From Theodoxus fluviatilis (Eukaryota > Mollusca > Gastropoda > Cycloneritida > Neritidae), in contig JAWQFJ010014182.1 of NCBI GenBank assembly GCA_034096865.1, positions 15,001-31,207 on the forward strand: 16,207 bases of DNA. Direction: 5' to 3'. Below, piece by piece: positions 7,139 through 15,776 of the stretch. The notes beneath the pieces are model-generated. The model was not told where the DNA came from. It ran no database searches and saw only the letters and a list, made by a program, of their open reading frames with translations. Position numbers and translations under genes: made by a program. How positions within the stretch are numbered: the first letter of the stretch is position 1; every line of letters begins with the position of its first letter.

Positions 7139-10100
7139 GTTCCCTGCCCTGCAGTGTGCCATCCCTGCCCTGCAGTGTGCCACCCCAGCCCTGCAGTGTG
7201 CCATCCCTGCCCTGCAGTGTGCCATCCCAGCCCTGCAGTGTGCCATCCCTGCCCTGCAGTGTGCCATCCCAGCCCTGCAGTGTGCCACCTCTGCCCTGCA
7301 GTGTGCCACCCCTGCCCTTCAGTGTGGCATCCCTGCCCTGCAGTGTGCCATCCCTGCCCTGCAGTGTGCCATCCCTGCCCTGCAGTGTGCCATCCCTGCC
7401 CTGCAGTGTGCCACCTCTGCCCTGCAGTGTGCCATCCCTGCCCTGCAGTGTGCCACCCCTACCCTGCAGTGTGCCACCCCAGCCCTGCAGTGTGCCATCT
7501 TTGCCCTGCAGTGTGCCATCCCTGCCCTGCAGTGTGCCATTCCAGCCCTGCAGTGTGCAACCTCTGCCCTGCAGTGTGCCATCTTTGCCCTGCAGTGTGC
7601 CATCTTTGCCCTGCAGTGTGCCACCCCTACCCTGCAGTGTGCCATCCCAGCCCTGCAGTGTGCCATCTTTGCCCTGCAGTGTGCCATCCCTGCCCTGCAG
7701 TGTGCCATTCCAGCCCTGCAGTGTGCAACCTCTGCCCTGCAGTGTGCCATCTTTGCCCTGCAGTGTGCCATCTTTGCCCTGCAGTGTGCCATCCCTGCCC
7801 TGCCCTGCAGTGTGCGATCCCTGCCCAGCCCTGCAGTGTGCCACCCCTGCCCTGCAGTGTGCCACCCCTGCCCAGCCCTGCAGTGTGCCATTGCTGCCCT
7901 GCCCTGCAGTGTGCCACCCCTGCCCAGCCCTACAGTGTGCCACCCCTGCCCTGCAGTGTGCCACCCCTGCCCTGCAGTGTGCCACCCCTGCCCTGCAGTG
8001 TGTCACCCCTGCCCAGCCCTGCAGTGTGCCACCCCTGCCCTGCAGTGTGCCACCCCTGCCCAGCCCTGCAGTGTGCCATTGCTGCCCAGCCCTGCAGTGT
8101 GCCAATGCTGCCCAGCCCTGCAGTGTGCCATTGCTGCCCAGCCCTGCAGTGTGCCATTGCTGCCCAGCCCTGCAGTGTGCCATTGCTGCCCAGCCCTGCA
8201 GTGTGCCACCTCTGCCCTGCAGTGTGCCACCCCTGCCCTGCCCTGCAGTGTGCCACCCCTGCCCTGCAGTGTGCCACCCCTGCCCAGCCCTGCAGTGTGC
8301 CATTGCTGCCCTGCCCTGCAGTGTGCCATCCCTGCCCTGCCCTGCAGTGTGCCACCCCAGCCCTGCCCTGCAGTGTGCCACCCCAGCCCTGCCCTGCAGT
8401 GTGCCATCCCTGCCCTGCAGTGTGCCACCCCTGCCCTGCAGTGTGCCATCCCTGCCCTGGCCTACAGTGTGCCACCCCAGCCCTGCCCTGCAGTGTGCCA
8501 CCCCTGCCCTGCCCTACAGTGTGCCATCCCTGCCCTGCCCTGCAGTGTGCCACCCCTGCCCTGCCCTGCAGTGTGCCATCCCTGCCCTGCAGTGTGCCAT
8601 CCCAGCCCTGCAGTGTGCCACCCCTGCCCTGCAGTGTGCCACCCCTGCCCTGCAGTGTGCCACCCCTGCCCTGCAGTGTTCCACCCCTGCCCTGCAGTGT
8701 GTCATCCCTGCCCTGCAGTGTGTCATCCCAGCCCTGCAGTGTGCCACCCCTGCCCTGCAGTGTGCCATCCCTGCCCTGCCCTGCAGTGTGCCATCCCTGC
8801 CCTGCCCTGCAGTGTGCCATCCCTGCCCTGCAGTGTGCCATCCCAGCCCTGCAGTGTGCCACCCCTGCCCTGCAGTGTGCCACCCCTGCCCTGCAGTGTG
8901 CCACCCCTGCCCTGCAGTGTACCACCCCTGCCCTGCAGTGTGTCATCCCTGCCCTGCAGTGTGTCATCCCAGCCCTGCAGTGTGCCACCCCTGCCCTGCA
9001 GTGTACCACCCCATCCCTTCCCTGCAGTGTGCCATCCCAGCCCTGCAGTGTGCCACCCCTGCCCTGCAGTGTGCCACCCCTGCCCTGCAGTGTGCCACCC
9101 CTGCCCTGCAGTGTGCCACCCCTGCCCTGCAGTGTGTCATCCCTGCCCTGCAGTGTACCATCCCTGCCCTGCAGTGTGCCATCCCAGCCCTGCAGTGTGC
9201 CACCCCTGCCCTGCAGTGTGCCACCCCTGCCCTGCAGTGTGCCACCCCGGCCCTGCAGTGTGCCACCCCTGCCCTGCAGTGTGCCACCCCTGCCCTGCAG
9301 TGTGCCATCCCTGCCCTGCAGTGTGCCATCCCTGCCCTGCAGTGTGCCACCTCTGCCCTGCAGTGTGCCACCCCTGCCCTGCAATGTGCCATCCCTGCCC
9401 TGTAGTGTGCCACCCCAGTCCTGCTCTGCAGTGTGCCACCTCTGCCCTGCAGTGTGCCATCCCAGCCCTGCTCTGCCATGTGCCACCTCTGCCCTGCAGT
9501 GTGCCATCCCAGCCCTGCTATGCCATGTGCCACCTCTGCCCTGCAGTGTGCCATCCCTGCCCTGCAGTGTGCCATCCCTGCCCTGCAATGTGCCATCCCT
9601 GCCCTGTAGTGTGCCATCCCTGCCCTGCCCTGCAGTGTGCCACCCCTGCCCTGCAGTGTGCCATCCCAGCCCTGCCCTGCAGTGTGCCATCCCAGCCCTG
9701 CTCTGCAGTGTGCCATCCCTGCCCTGCAGTGTGCTACCCCAGCCCTGCAGTGTGCCACCCCTGCCCTGCAGTGTGCCACCCCTGCCCTGCAGTGTGCCAC
9801 CCCGGCCCTGCAGTGTGCCACCCCTGCCCTGCAGTGTGCCACCTCTCTCTTGCAGTGTGCCACCCCTGCCCTGCAGTGTGCCACCCCTGCCCTGCAGTGT
9901 GCCACCCCGGCCCTGCAGTGTGCCACGCCTGCCCTGCAGTGTGCCACCCCTGCCCTGCAGTGAGCCACCCCTGCCCTGCAGTGTGCCACCCTGGCCCTGC
10001 AGTGTGCCACGCCTGCCCTGCAGTGTGCCACCCCTCCCCTGCAGTATGCCAGCCCTGCCCTGCAGTGTGCCAGCCCTGCCCTGCAGTGTGCCATCCCTGC

Positions 10101-10999
10101 CCTGCAGTGTGCCACCCCTCCCCTGCAGTGTGCCATCCCTGCCCTGCAGTGTGTCACCCCTGCCCTGCAGTGTGCCACCCCTCCCCTGCAGTGTGCCATC
10201 CCTGCCCTGCAGTGTGCCATCCCTGCCCTGCAGTGTGCCACCCCTGCCCTGCAGTGTGCCATCCCTGCCCTGCCCTGCAGTGTGCCACCCCTGCCCTGCA
10301 GTGTGCCACCCCAGCCCTGCCCTGCAGTGTGCCATCCCAGCCCTGCTCTGCAGTGTGCCACCTCTGCCCTGCAGTGTGCCACCCCAGCCCTGCAGTGTGC
10401 CACCTCTCTCCTGCAGTGTGCCACCCCAGCCCTGCTCTGCAGTGCGCCACCTCTGCCCTGCAGTGTGCCACCCCTGCCCTGCAGTGTGCCACCTCTCTCC
10501 TGCAGTGTGCCATCCCAGCCCTGCTCTGCAGTGTGCCACCTCTGCCCTGCAGTGTGCCATCCCAGCCCTGCAGTGTGTCACCCCGGCCCTGCTGTGTGCC
10601 ATCCCAGCCCTGCAGTGTGCCACCCCGGCCCTGCAGTGTGCCACCCTGGCCCTGCAGTGTGCCACCCCGGCCCTGCAGTGTGCCATCCCTGCACTGCTCT
10701 GCAGTGTGCCATCCCTGTCCTGCAGTGTGCCACCCTAGCACTGCAGTGTGCCATTCCAGCCCTGCTCTGCAGTGTGCCACCCCGGCCCTGCAGTGTGCCA
10801 CCCCTGCCCTGCTGTGTGCCATCCCTGCCCTGCAGTGTGCCACCCCTGCCCTGCAGTGTGCCACCCCTGCCCTGCCCTGCAGTGTGCCATCCCTGCCCTG
10901 CCCTGCAGTGTGCCATCCCTGCCCTGCCCTGCAGTGTGCCACCCCTGCCCTGCAGTGTGCCATCCCTGCCCTGCAGTGTGCCACCCCAGCCCTGCAGTG
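7139..10999 (+). repeat. Large 21-bp minisatellite with 26-bp variants and higher-order structure
   Basis: The unit is CTGCAGTGTGCC followed by AYCCCNGCC, where N is T, A or occasionally G. Every standard copy carries the palindrome CTGCAG. A second form gains 5 bp (CCCTG or CCCAG, 26 bp total) and is concentrated at about 7795-8585. Length divided by unit size suggests 175-180 copies. Because 21 is a multiple of three and the unit has no stop, all three plus frames read as Cys/Pro heptapeptides (PALQCAI, CPAVCHP, PCSVPSL), and the minus strand is similarly open. The 5-bp variants move between frames, so open frames of up to 1,356 codons are artefacts. Rare copies are damaged, for example CCCTGTAG near 9403 and 9607. 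Confidence 0.97.
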
Positions 11000-11256
11000 T
11001 CTAAAAGTAGAGATATCTAGCCATAGTGTCTAACTGTAGAGATGTACATCCAAGGTGTCTAACTGTAGAGGTACCTAGCCACAGTGTCTAAGTAGAGATT
11101 TCTAGCCAAAATGTCTAACTGTAGAGGTACCTAGCCACAGTGACAAAGTAGAGATTTCTAGCCACAATGTCTAACTGTAGAGGTACCTAGCCACAGTGTC
11201 TAAGTAGAGATTTCTAGCCACAATGTCTAACTGTAGAGGTACCTAGCCACAGTGTA
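11000..11256 (+). repeat. 56-bp dimeric satellite
   Basis: AACTGTAGAGGTACC starts at 11061, 11117, 11173 and 11229, exactly 56 bp apart. Each 56-bp unit is two related halves of about 29 and 27 bp: GTGTCTAACTGTAGAGGTACC and TGTCTAAGTAGAGATTTC, each followed by TAGCCACA. The first two half-units, from 11000 to 11055, are more diverged. The array begins without spacer at the end of the 21-bp array. Confidence 0.9.
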
Positions 11257-11334
11257 TAAAGGAATATTGATGGTCTGTAAAAAAAAAAATCCTGCTTCTC
11301 ATCTAAATGCACAATTGCCTTTCTCTTTTTCCAG

Positions 11335-11560
11335 ATGGCATGAAAGTGGAAAGAGGTGTTGAAGATCTGTAGGAATGGTCTTGGGAGTTTGGACATGGTG
11401 AATTCTTGCTTTGAGGTGAGTTGCACAGTTTATTTTCCTCAAAATGGAAGAACATGGAATGATTGTGCAGCCATCACAAACAGAAGTCATAGAACATCAT
11501 TCAAGTGAAGTGGAATCTTGCACCCCATTGTCTCCAGAGGACCAGGAACTTTTAACTCAG
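11335..11560 (+). CDS. Candidate exon with 5' UTR and first 39 codons (hypothetical protein, partial)
   Basis: A pyrimidine-rich acceptor (TTTCTCTTTTTCCAG) ends at 11334. The ATG at 11444-11446 has a strong context (AAAATGG) and is the first start after an in-frame TGA at 11417. The 39 codons begin MEEHGMIVQPSQTEV and end LSPEDQELLTQ, a hydrophilic, Glu/Ser-rich sequence with no repeats, unlike everything around it. Exactly at codon 39 lies CAG followed by GTTGGT, a moderate donor; reading through instead gives six more residues and a stop. A stronger donor, GAG/GTGAGT at 11415, could end an earlier non-coding exon. I do not recognise the protein; acidic N-termini like this are common in regulatory proteins. 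Continuation exons are not visible in the window. Confidence 0.35.
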
Positions 11561-11796
11561 GTTGGTTGTTTCATCAAGTGATGTGGTCAGTAGATGGTCA
11601 TCTTGTTTTGATTAAATAATAATAATAATGAATAGCATTTATATAGCACACTTCTGTACAACTCAATGCCCTGCCATAACCACATTCACATGCAGACATT
11701 CATAAACAAGCTTACCCACATAATACAACTCATAATACAACTTACAGATCTAAGAATAAATACAACAACATACATGACCATGAGAAAAACCTACGA

Positions 11797-12705
11797 TCAA
11801 GCCAAAGCCAGTCGAAGCATGTGAGTCTTCAGTTGCGACTTAAGGGCAGGTTTTAGTTTTTTAGTCAAAATCCTTGTTTATGCACCTAGGAAGTCCATCT
11901 TTTCATATATGATAGATACTTGCATGAAGTATGCAAAAACAGACTTTGTAATGACATTGCTACAGTCACATGACCAATATGGCGGATGGGTCTATAAATA
12001 GTATCACATTTTGTGTGTCTGTTTTCTCTGTCAATATTGAAGATATTTGCTTCAAACTTGGTATTTGCCTTATTCAAACATAGCTTAATCTCACAAACTA
12101 AAATTATAAGTTTTGAACCATATGTTAGTAAATGAGTAATTTTGAAAAAACACTTCATCTTTGTCCGTGAAAACAAATGCTAAGGTATGAAAGAATCATC
12201 CATAACTCAGAAAGTACTCAATTAACCTCAATATGCTTAGTCTATGATGATTCCATACAACCTTGGAGAGTGTGTTCAAATGTTCAAGATAATTGAACAA
12301 TATTTGGCTGAGAAAATGGGCACACAAGATCAGTAACAATTAAAAAAAGGACAAACAGAGAAAATTGACTTTGAAGTCTCTATTCAGGAACTATACAGAC
12401 AGTGCACCTGACTTCTTTAAAAAAAGTTTTAAAATATTTTGAGGCAAGATAGAGAAAAGATAATCGGAGATGTGAAAGTCAAGAGGGTGATCTTGATCTT
12501 GGTAAAAAAATCTCATTTTCGAAAATTTTAGTGAAAACTTCGGTTCTTCAACGTAGAAAAAACTAAAACCTGTCCTTAAAAATAGATAAAGTGGGTGTGT
12601 CACGCAGGCCAGCCGGCAGCGAGTTCCAGACAGAGGGGGCATTGAAACTAAAACTACGCTCACCAAAAGATTTTGTACTACGTCTGGAATGGAATGGAAT
12701 GTAAC
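11797..12705 (-). pseudogene. ORF2 C-terminus of a non-LTR element, interrupted
   Basis: The minus strand reads FHSRRSTK, then FGERSFSFNAPSVWNSLP and LRDTPTLSIFK. This is the conserved block after the reverse transcriptase in CR1/Jockey-like ORF2 ('FG-R-FS---P--WNSLP--LR---S---FK--LKTHLF'). At SIFK the frame runs into the inserted TTAA element. On its far side (11843 down to 11797) the missing end resumes as SQLKTHMLRLALA and a TGA stop. The two parts join at a single TTAA without losing frame. The upstream catalytic core is absent, so the copy was already 5'-truncated. Confidence 0.75.
11844..12575. mobile_element. Non-autonomous TTAA-target DNA transposon (piggyBac- or Kolobok-like MITE)
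   Basis: The 732-bp insert is flanked by TTAA at 11840-11843 and 12576-12579. Its left end begins GGGCAGGTTTTAGTTTTTT, and the right end read inward begins GGACAGGTTTTAGTTTTTT: 18 of 19 positions match. The interior is AT-rich with no transposase frame; the longest frames are short and unrecognisable. TTAA duplication is the signature of piggyBac and Kolobok superfamilies, and the ends alone do not decide between them. It splits a retrotransposon ORF2 frame that becomes continuous when the insert plus one TTAA is left out. It is therefore younger than its host element and precisely delimited. Confidence 0.85.
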
Positions 12706-12887
12706 CAGTTTTTCCAATTATGTTGGTGAAATGATCAAGTGATGCCTGTGTGTTTACACAGGAAACTTGACAGAGAGAAGGGTGACACAGTTGGGTGCAG
12801 CTCTGCCCAGATGTGGAGGAATTTCCAGACGTGATCACAATCAGTCAAGCTGTATGTCAGGGCCTGGCGCCAATTCTGCAACTGTAG

Positions 12888-13010
12888 AGTTTGTTTGAAG
12901 TGCTCAAGAAGTTTTAACTGCACTAGCAAAGCTCTTTTGAAGGGTTAACTGCACTAGCAAAGCTCTTTTGAAGGGTTAACTGCACTAGCAAAGCTCTTTT
13001 GAAGGGTTTT
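12888..13010 (+). repeat. 31-bp tandem repeat, three copies
   Basis: TTAACTGCACTAGCAAAGC begins at 12914, 12945 and 12976, an exact 31-bp period, each followed by TCTTTTGAAGGG. The lead-in at 12888-12913 (TTGAAGTGCTCAAGAAGTTT) links it to the 54-bp array downstream. Confidence 0.9.
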
Positions 13011-13068
13011 ATGCAAAAACAGAGAGAGAAAGTTGTGGTTACGGTAACATGGCAGAGAGGGAGGGATG

Positions 13069-13172
13069 AAAGGGGGGGGGGAGGGAAGGGAGGGGGGTGG
13101 GGGGGGGAGGGAAGGGAGGGGGGTGGGGGTGGGAGGGGGAGGGGGTGGGAGGGAGGGAGGGACTGGGAGGGT
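13069..13172 (+). repeat. G-rich tract with quadruplex potential
   Basis: Runs of three to ten G are separated by one or two bases, with a near-duplicate GGGAGGGAAGGGAGGGGGG block. A separate 13-G homopolymer follows at 13210-13222. Open frames here are compositional. Confidence 0.9.
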
Positions 13173-13222
13173 AGGTTTGCCTGTCATTTAATCTTGTTTA
13201 TAATTAGTTGGGGGGGGGGGGG

Positions 13223-13502
13223 TGTTATTATAGAAGAGGCAAATTTATCATAAATCAAAATTCTCTTTCACTGAAAATGCTTATTAAAAAAACTTCAAAT
13301 AGTCAATAGTGAATTACCCAAATGCTCAGAGGGTTATGAAAGATGAGACAGCACACAATTCATTGATTGCCATAAATTTATATCATATTTTTCTTTCTTT
13401 CTTTTCCATGAGGGTAAAAAAGTTTAGGATTGATTTTTTAAAAACCACAGGGTCAGCCAGGTTGCTGTAACCCCAACTTTAGTTGTTGTTGCCTTAATGA
13501 CG
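13223..13502. other. Unassigned AT-rich sequence
   Basis: No gene seen. It contains a TTTCTTTCTTTC patch near 13390 and an ACAGGGTCAGCCAGG segment near 13447 that resembles TAGGGTCAGCAGG near 6850. This may be a small dispersed repeat present twice in the window. Confidence 0.4.
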
Positions 13503-13971
13503 TTCAAACTGCAGTTGTTAATGGGAAACCTACGTTCTCTTGAAGTGCTGATAAAGATTAAACGCACTTTTCAACTGGAAACCCAAGTTCTTTTGAAGTG
13601 TTGATAAAGATTAAACAACATGTTTGAACTGGAAACCTAAGTTCTTTTGAAGTGTTGATAAAGATTAAACAACATGTTTGAACTGGAAACCTAAGTTCTT
13701 TTGAAGTGTTGATAAAGATTAAACAACATGTTTGAACTGGAAACTTAAGTTCTTTTGAAGTGTTTATAAAGATTAAACACACTTTTCAACTCTTTTGAAG
13801 TGTTAATGAAGTTTTAACTACACTTTAAAACTGGGAACCTATGTTCTTTTGAAGTGTTGATAGAAATTAAACAACACTTTAAAACTGGAAACCTAAGTTC
13901 TTTTGAAGTGCTGATAAAGATTAAACAACATGTTTAAACTGGAAAGCAAAGTTCTTTTGAAGTGTTACAGA
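13503..13971 (+). repeat. 54-bp satellite, eight to nine copies
   Basis: GTTCTTTTGAAGTG (or a one-base variant) starts at 13534, 13587, 13641, 13695, 13749, 13843, 13897 and 13951. Spacings are 53-54 bp except one 94-bp interval, which contains a short 40-bp copy with a TTAATGAAGTTTTAACTAC variant. The unit continues with GATAAAGATTAAACAAC and GAACTGGAAACCTAA. Since 54 is 18 codons, the minus strand shows a repeating 18-residue frame, which I regard as incidental. Confidence 0.95.
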
Positions 13972-14202
13972 TCCACTAGGGCACTCGCTCAAAATTGAGG
14001 AAAGAGTAGTAAATAAATGTATTGTTTCTTTATTTGACCAAAAAATTCAAAATTGATTTTGTTTAATTTATTTCTGAAAAGCTCACCAGTAAATTGTGAA
14101 ATTCCTGCCCAAACAGATAGCGACGTAATGTAAAGTACACACAACACGAATGCATGGAGACGGCATAGCGACATCTAAGCCAATCCTTTCAAGGAAGCGC
14201 TG

Positions 14203-14541
14203 TGGGAAACAGTGTGCCAGAATGCACGCTGAGAAGTGAGAGTGGGCATCCATAGATTTCCATGAGATTCATCACTTAATCGACAGCGGGTTTAATTTGT
14301 GAGCGATTGTCATGTATATTTGGTGATTTGCAGCAAGCACTCCAGACCCCACTGCTACCAAGTTTTGCAGTGCCTGGCAAAGGAGATGGGACTGCCCAAG
14401 AAACCTAGAACATTATTGCCAACAGCAGTCCCATCAATACAGAAGCAATCGGCAATATTCTACAAAGTGTCCCAAAAGTTAATGTGCAATAAAGTTTATA
14501 ACTACACTAAGTTGTCAATACATCCAGTCATCAGCAACTGA
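14203..14541 (+). pseudogene. THAP-type zinc-finger domain remnant
   Basis: THAP domains are C2CH zinc fingers that bind DNA in transposases (P element, Kolobok) and derived host proteins. One plus frame reads GIHRFP (14245-14262), matching the 'FHRFP' motif. SLNRQ follows, then VICSKHSRPHCY, matching 'VICS-HF-P-CF' with its zinc-binding Cys and His. A spacer then leads to LPTAVPSI, matching the closing 'LK--AVPT-F'. Order and spacing fit the last two thirds of a THAP domain. TGA at 14263 and TAA at 14293 interrupt this frame, the Phe after KH is Ser, and the N-terminal Cys pair is not clear (one Cys in TVCQNAR upstream). The open part (14299-14541) has no ATG start. I read it as a decayed gene, though a spliced exon from 14299 cannot be excluded. 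Confidence 0.6.
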
Positions 14542-14612
14542 ACAAACAAAAGCAATTGGCAATACTTTACAGTGTCCCAAAGGTTTCTGTGCAGTAAAGT
14601 CCGTAACTTAAA
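14441..14612 (+). repeat. Diverged direct duplication of about 65 bp
   Basis: AGAAGCAATCGGCAATATTC, ACAAAGTGTCCCAAAAG and TGTGCAATAAAGT near 14441-14510 recur near 14548-14612 as AAAAGCAATTGGCAATACTT, ACAGTGTCCCAAAGG and TGTGCAGTAAAGT. The offset is about 106 bp. It lies in the tail of the THAP remnant. Confidence 0.65.
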
Positions 14613-14878
14613 GGACAGACTGACCTCCAGATAACTTGACACTCGGATTAACTCGACCATTTTCTCCGTCCCCCTGCAATGTGGAGCTAACTGGAGTGGA
14701 CTGTATAATGGAGTCACGCAGTTTGATGTACATTCCATGAGGAAGAGGATGGTGGTGGAGTAATGCAAGATAAAGATAGGATTGTTCAGTAAATGAGTTT
14801 ATGGGTGAGGAATTGTGTTCTAAATTAATTCCAAAATAATTTGATCGCAAAATTTCTATCTTCGATTCTTAACCTTAC

Positions 14879-15087
14879 CATGTGGTCAAGTGTAGTCGAT
14901 TCCATACACTTGGAGGAGGACTGATGTTGTCTTCTTCTGAGTCATCAGCATCACTGCAGCATGGTATATTCTGATATAGCTGAATGGAGGAACGTGATTC
15001 ATACAATGCTTCGATGAAAGTGTCCAAATCGCTGTCGAAGTCCCTGCTTTCGCAACCCATTTGCACGCTTCCAGTGTTCATCACCAT
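14879..15087 (-). CDS. Candidate acidic exon with splice donor (hypothetical protein, partial)
   Basis: Minus-strand reading begins at an ATG in strong context (AAGATGG, 15087-15085), though the frame is open upstream to about 15190. The product starts MVMNTGSVQMGCESRDF and continues with an acidic stretch (DSDLDTFIEALYES), then CCSDADDSEEDN, SPPPSVWNRLHL. The frame would stop at 14875, but just before that stop is ATG/GTAAGGT, a near-consensus splice donor, so the exon likely ends at 14879. No repeats or low-complexity DNA explain this frame. I do not recognise the protein. Acidic Ser/Asp-rich N-termini occur in piggyBac-type transposases and in many nuclear proteins, and I cannot choose between them. 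It is nested near other mobile elements. Confidence 0.4.
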
Positions 15088-15263
15088 CTTGTGTTGGAAG
15101 GAAGTACCTAGACGACGTTGCAGTCTCACGCATGCACACCAAAAATGCTTAAATAGTTTTGTTCGGCCAGGTGAAAAATAGCAGTTTTACAATGCGATAT
15201 CTTGCAAACAAAAAGTGTTCTGACTAAACAAACTTAACTGATAGGTTTAACTCACTGGAGTCG

Positions 15264-15686
15264 TGGCTAAATATATTGTGATTGTTCTCCGGAATCATAA
15301 GTTTTTCATGCATTTTCAAACATATAATAAAAATACAAAGGCATAAGATAACAAGACAAATTATATCTCAAATGAAAGCTCTTTATTTACTCTTTACATC
15401 CAAAGAATGATCTAAGTGACTAAAAGTGCTAAATATGAATTACCCACCATAGAACTGAGTGTGTACATGCGCAAAAATGAAAAAGTAGGGGAAAAAAAAA
15501 CAGTTCACTAGCTGTTATGGAAAGCATACAAGCACTCAGAAAATGAAAAACTTTAAATTTCAATATCCAAGTAATGCAAATATTTATAAACATTTAGTAT
15601 AGACAAGTACAAGCAGATGAAAGCTTGCAATCAACCAAATCATGAAAAACTTATGATTCCGGAGAACAATCACAATATTTAGCCAA
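15264..15686. mobile_element. Foldback/MITE-like element with ~45-bp inverted repeats
   Basis: The left arm (from 15264) reads GGCTAAATATATTGTGATTG, then TTCTCCGGAATCATAAG and TTTTTCATG. The right arm, ending at about 15686, is its reverse complement except for a 2-bp AT deletion. About 330 bp of AT-rich sequence with no transposase frame lies between them. Similarity continues weakly outward (GGAGTCGT against AGGCGTCT), so the true ends may lie further out. I could not identify a target-site duplication, and the superfamily is unknown. Confidence 0.75.
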
Positions 15687-15776
15687 GACGCCTTTGAACC
15701 ATTGTGACCTGTTTGTTGTTTTGAAGGTTCAGTGTTTTCCTGCTGGCGGACATAGCAAAAAATTTGTTCCTTCTAT

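Larger units (their letters stand above)
11612..12838 (-). mobile_element. 3' part of a non-LTR retrotransposon, split by a DNA transposon
   Basis: Read on the minus strand, it contains the last part of ORF2 and a 3' UTR that ends in CTATATAAATGCTATT and an ATT-repeat tail (11615-11629 on the plus strand). That tail style is common in CR1/L2-like elements of marine invertebrates. The ORF2 end is interrupted between 11844 and 12575 by the TTAA element described separately. Sequence above 12705 stays in frame to 12838 but is not clearly ORF2, so the 5' truncation point is uncertain. Confidence 0.7.
13968..14703. mobile_element. Possible TA-flanked DNA transposon carrying the THAP remnant
   Basis: The left edge reads TA then CAGATCCACT, and the right edge read inward is TA then CAGTCCACT. 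Similarity continues loosely inside (GCTCAAAATTGAGG against GCTCCACATTGCAGG). The right 90 bp, with CGGATTAACTCGACC and AGATAACTTGACA words, resemble the termini of pogo/Tigger-type elements I have seen in invertebrates. The left edge cuts the 54-bp satellite. THAP domains are not typical of pogo elements, which counts against a simple assignment. The left terminal repeat is imperfect, so this is a hypothesis. Confidence 0.35.

Noticed and set aside
6963..11033. 1,356-codon open frame, plus two more plus-strand frames and several minus-strand frames of 100-1,200 codons
   Set aside because: The 21-bp unit has no stop in any plus frame and its length is a multiple of three, so every frame stays open. 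The 5-bp variants shift frames freely, and the unique N-terminal part is not conserved in the paralogous copy.
13558..13782. Minus-strand repeat protein with an 18-residue period
   Set aside because: The 54-bp satellite unit is 18 codons without a stop in this frame. The frame breaks where a shortened copy occurs, and nothing else supports translation.
7139..13971. CRISPR-like arrays
   Set aside because: The 21-, 56-, 31- and 54-bp repeats are contiguous or share their full unit. There are no unique spacers, no leader and no cas genes, and the DNA is eukaryotic.
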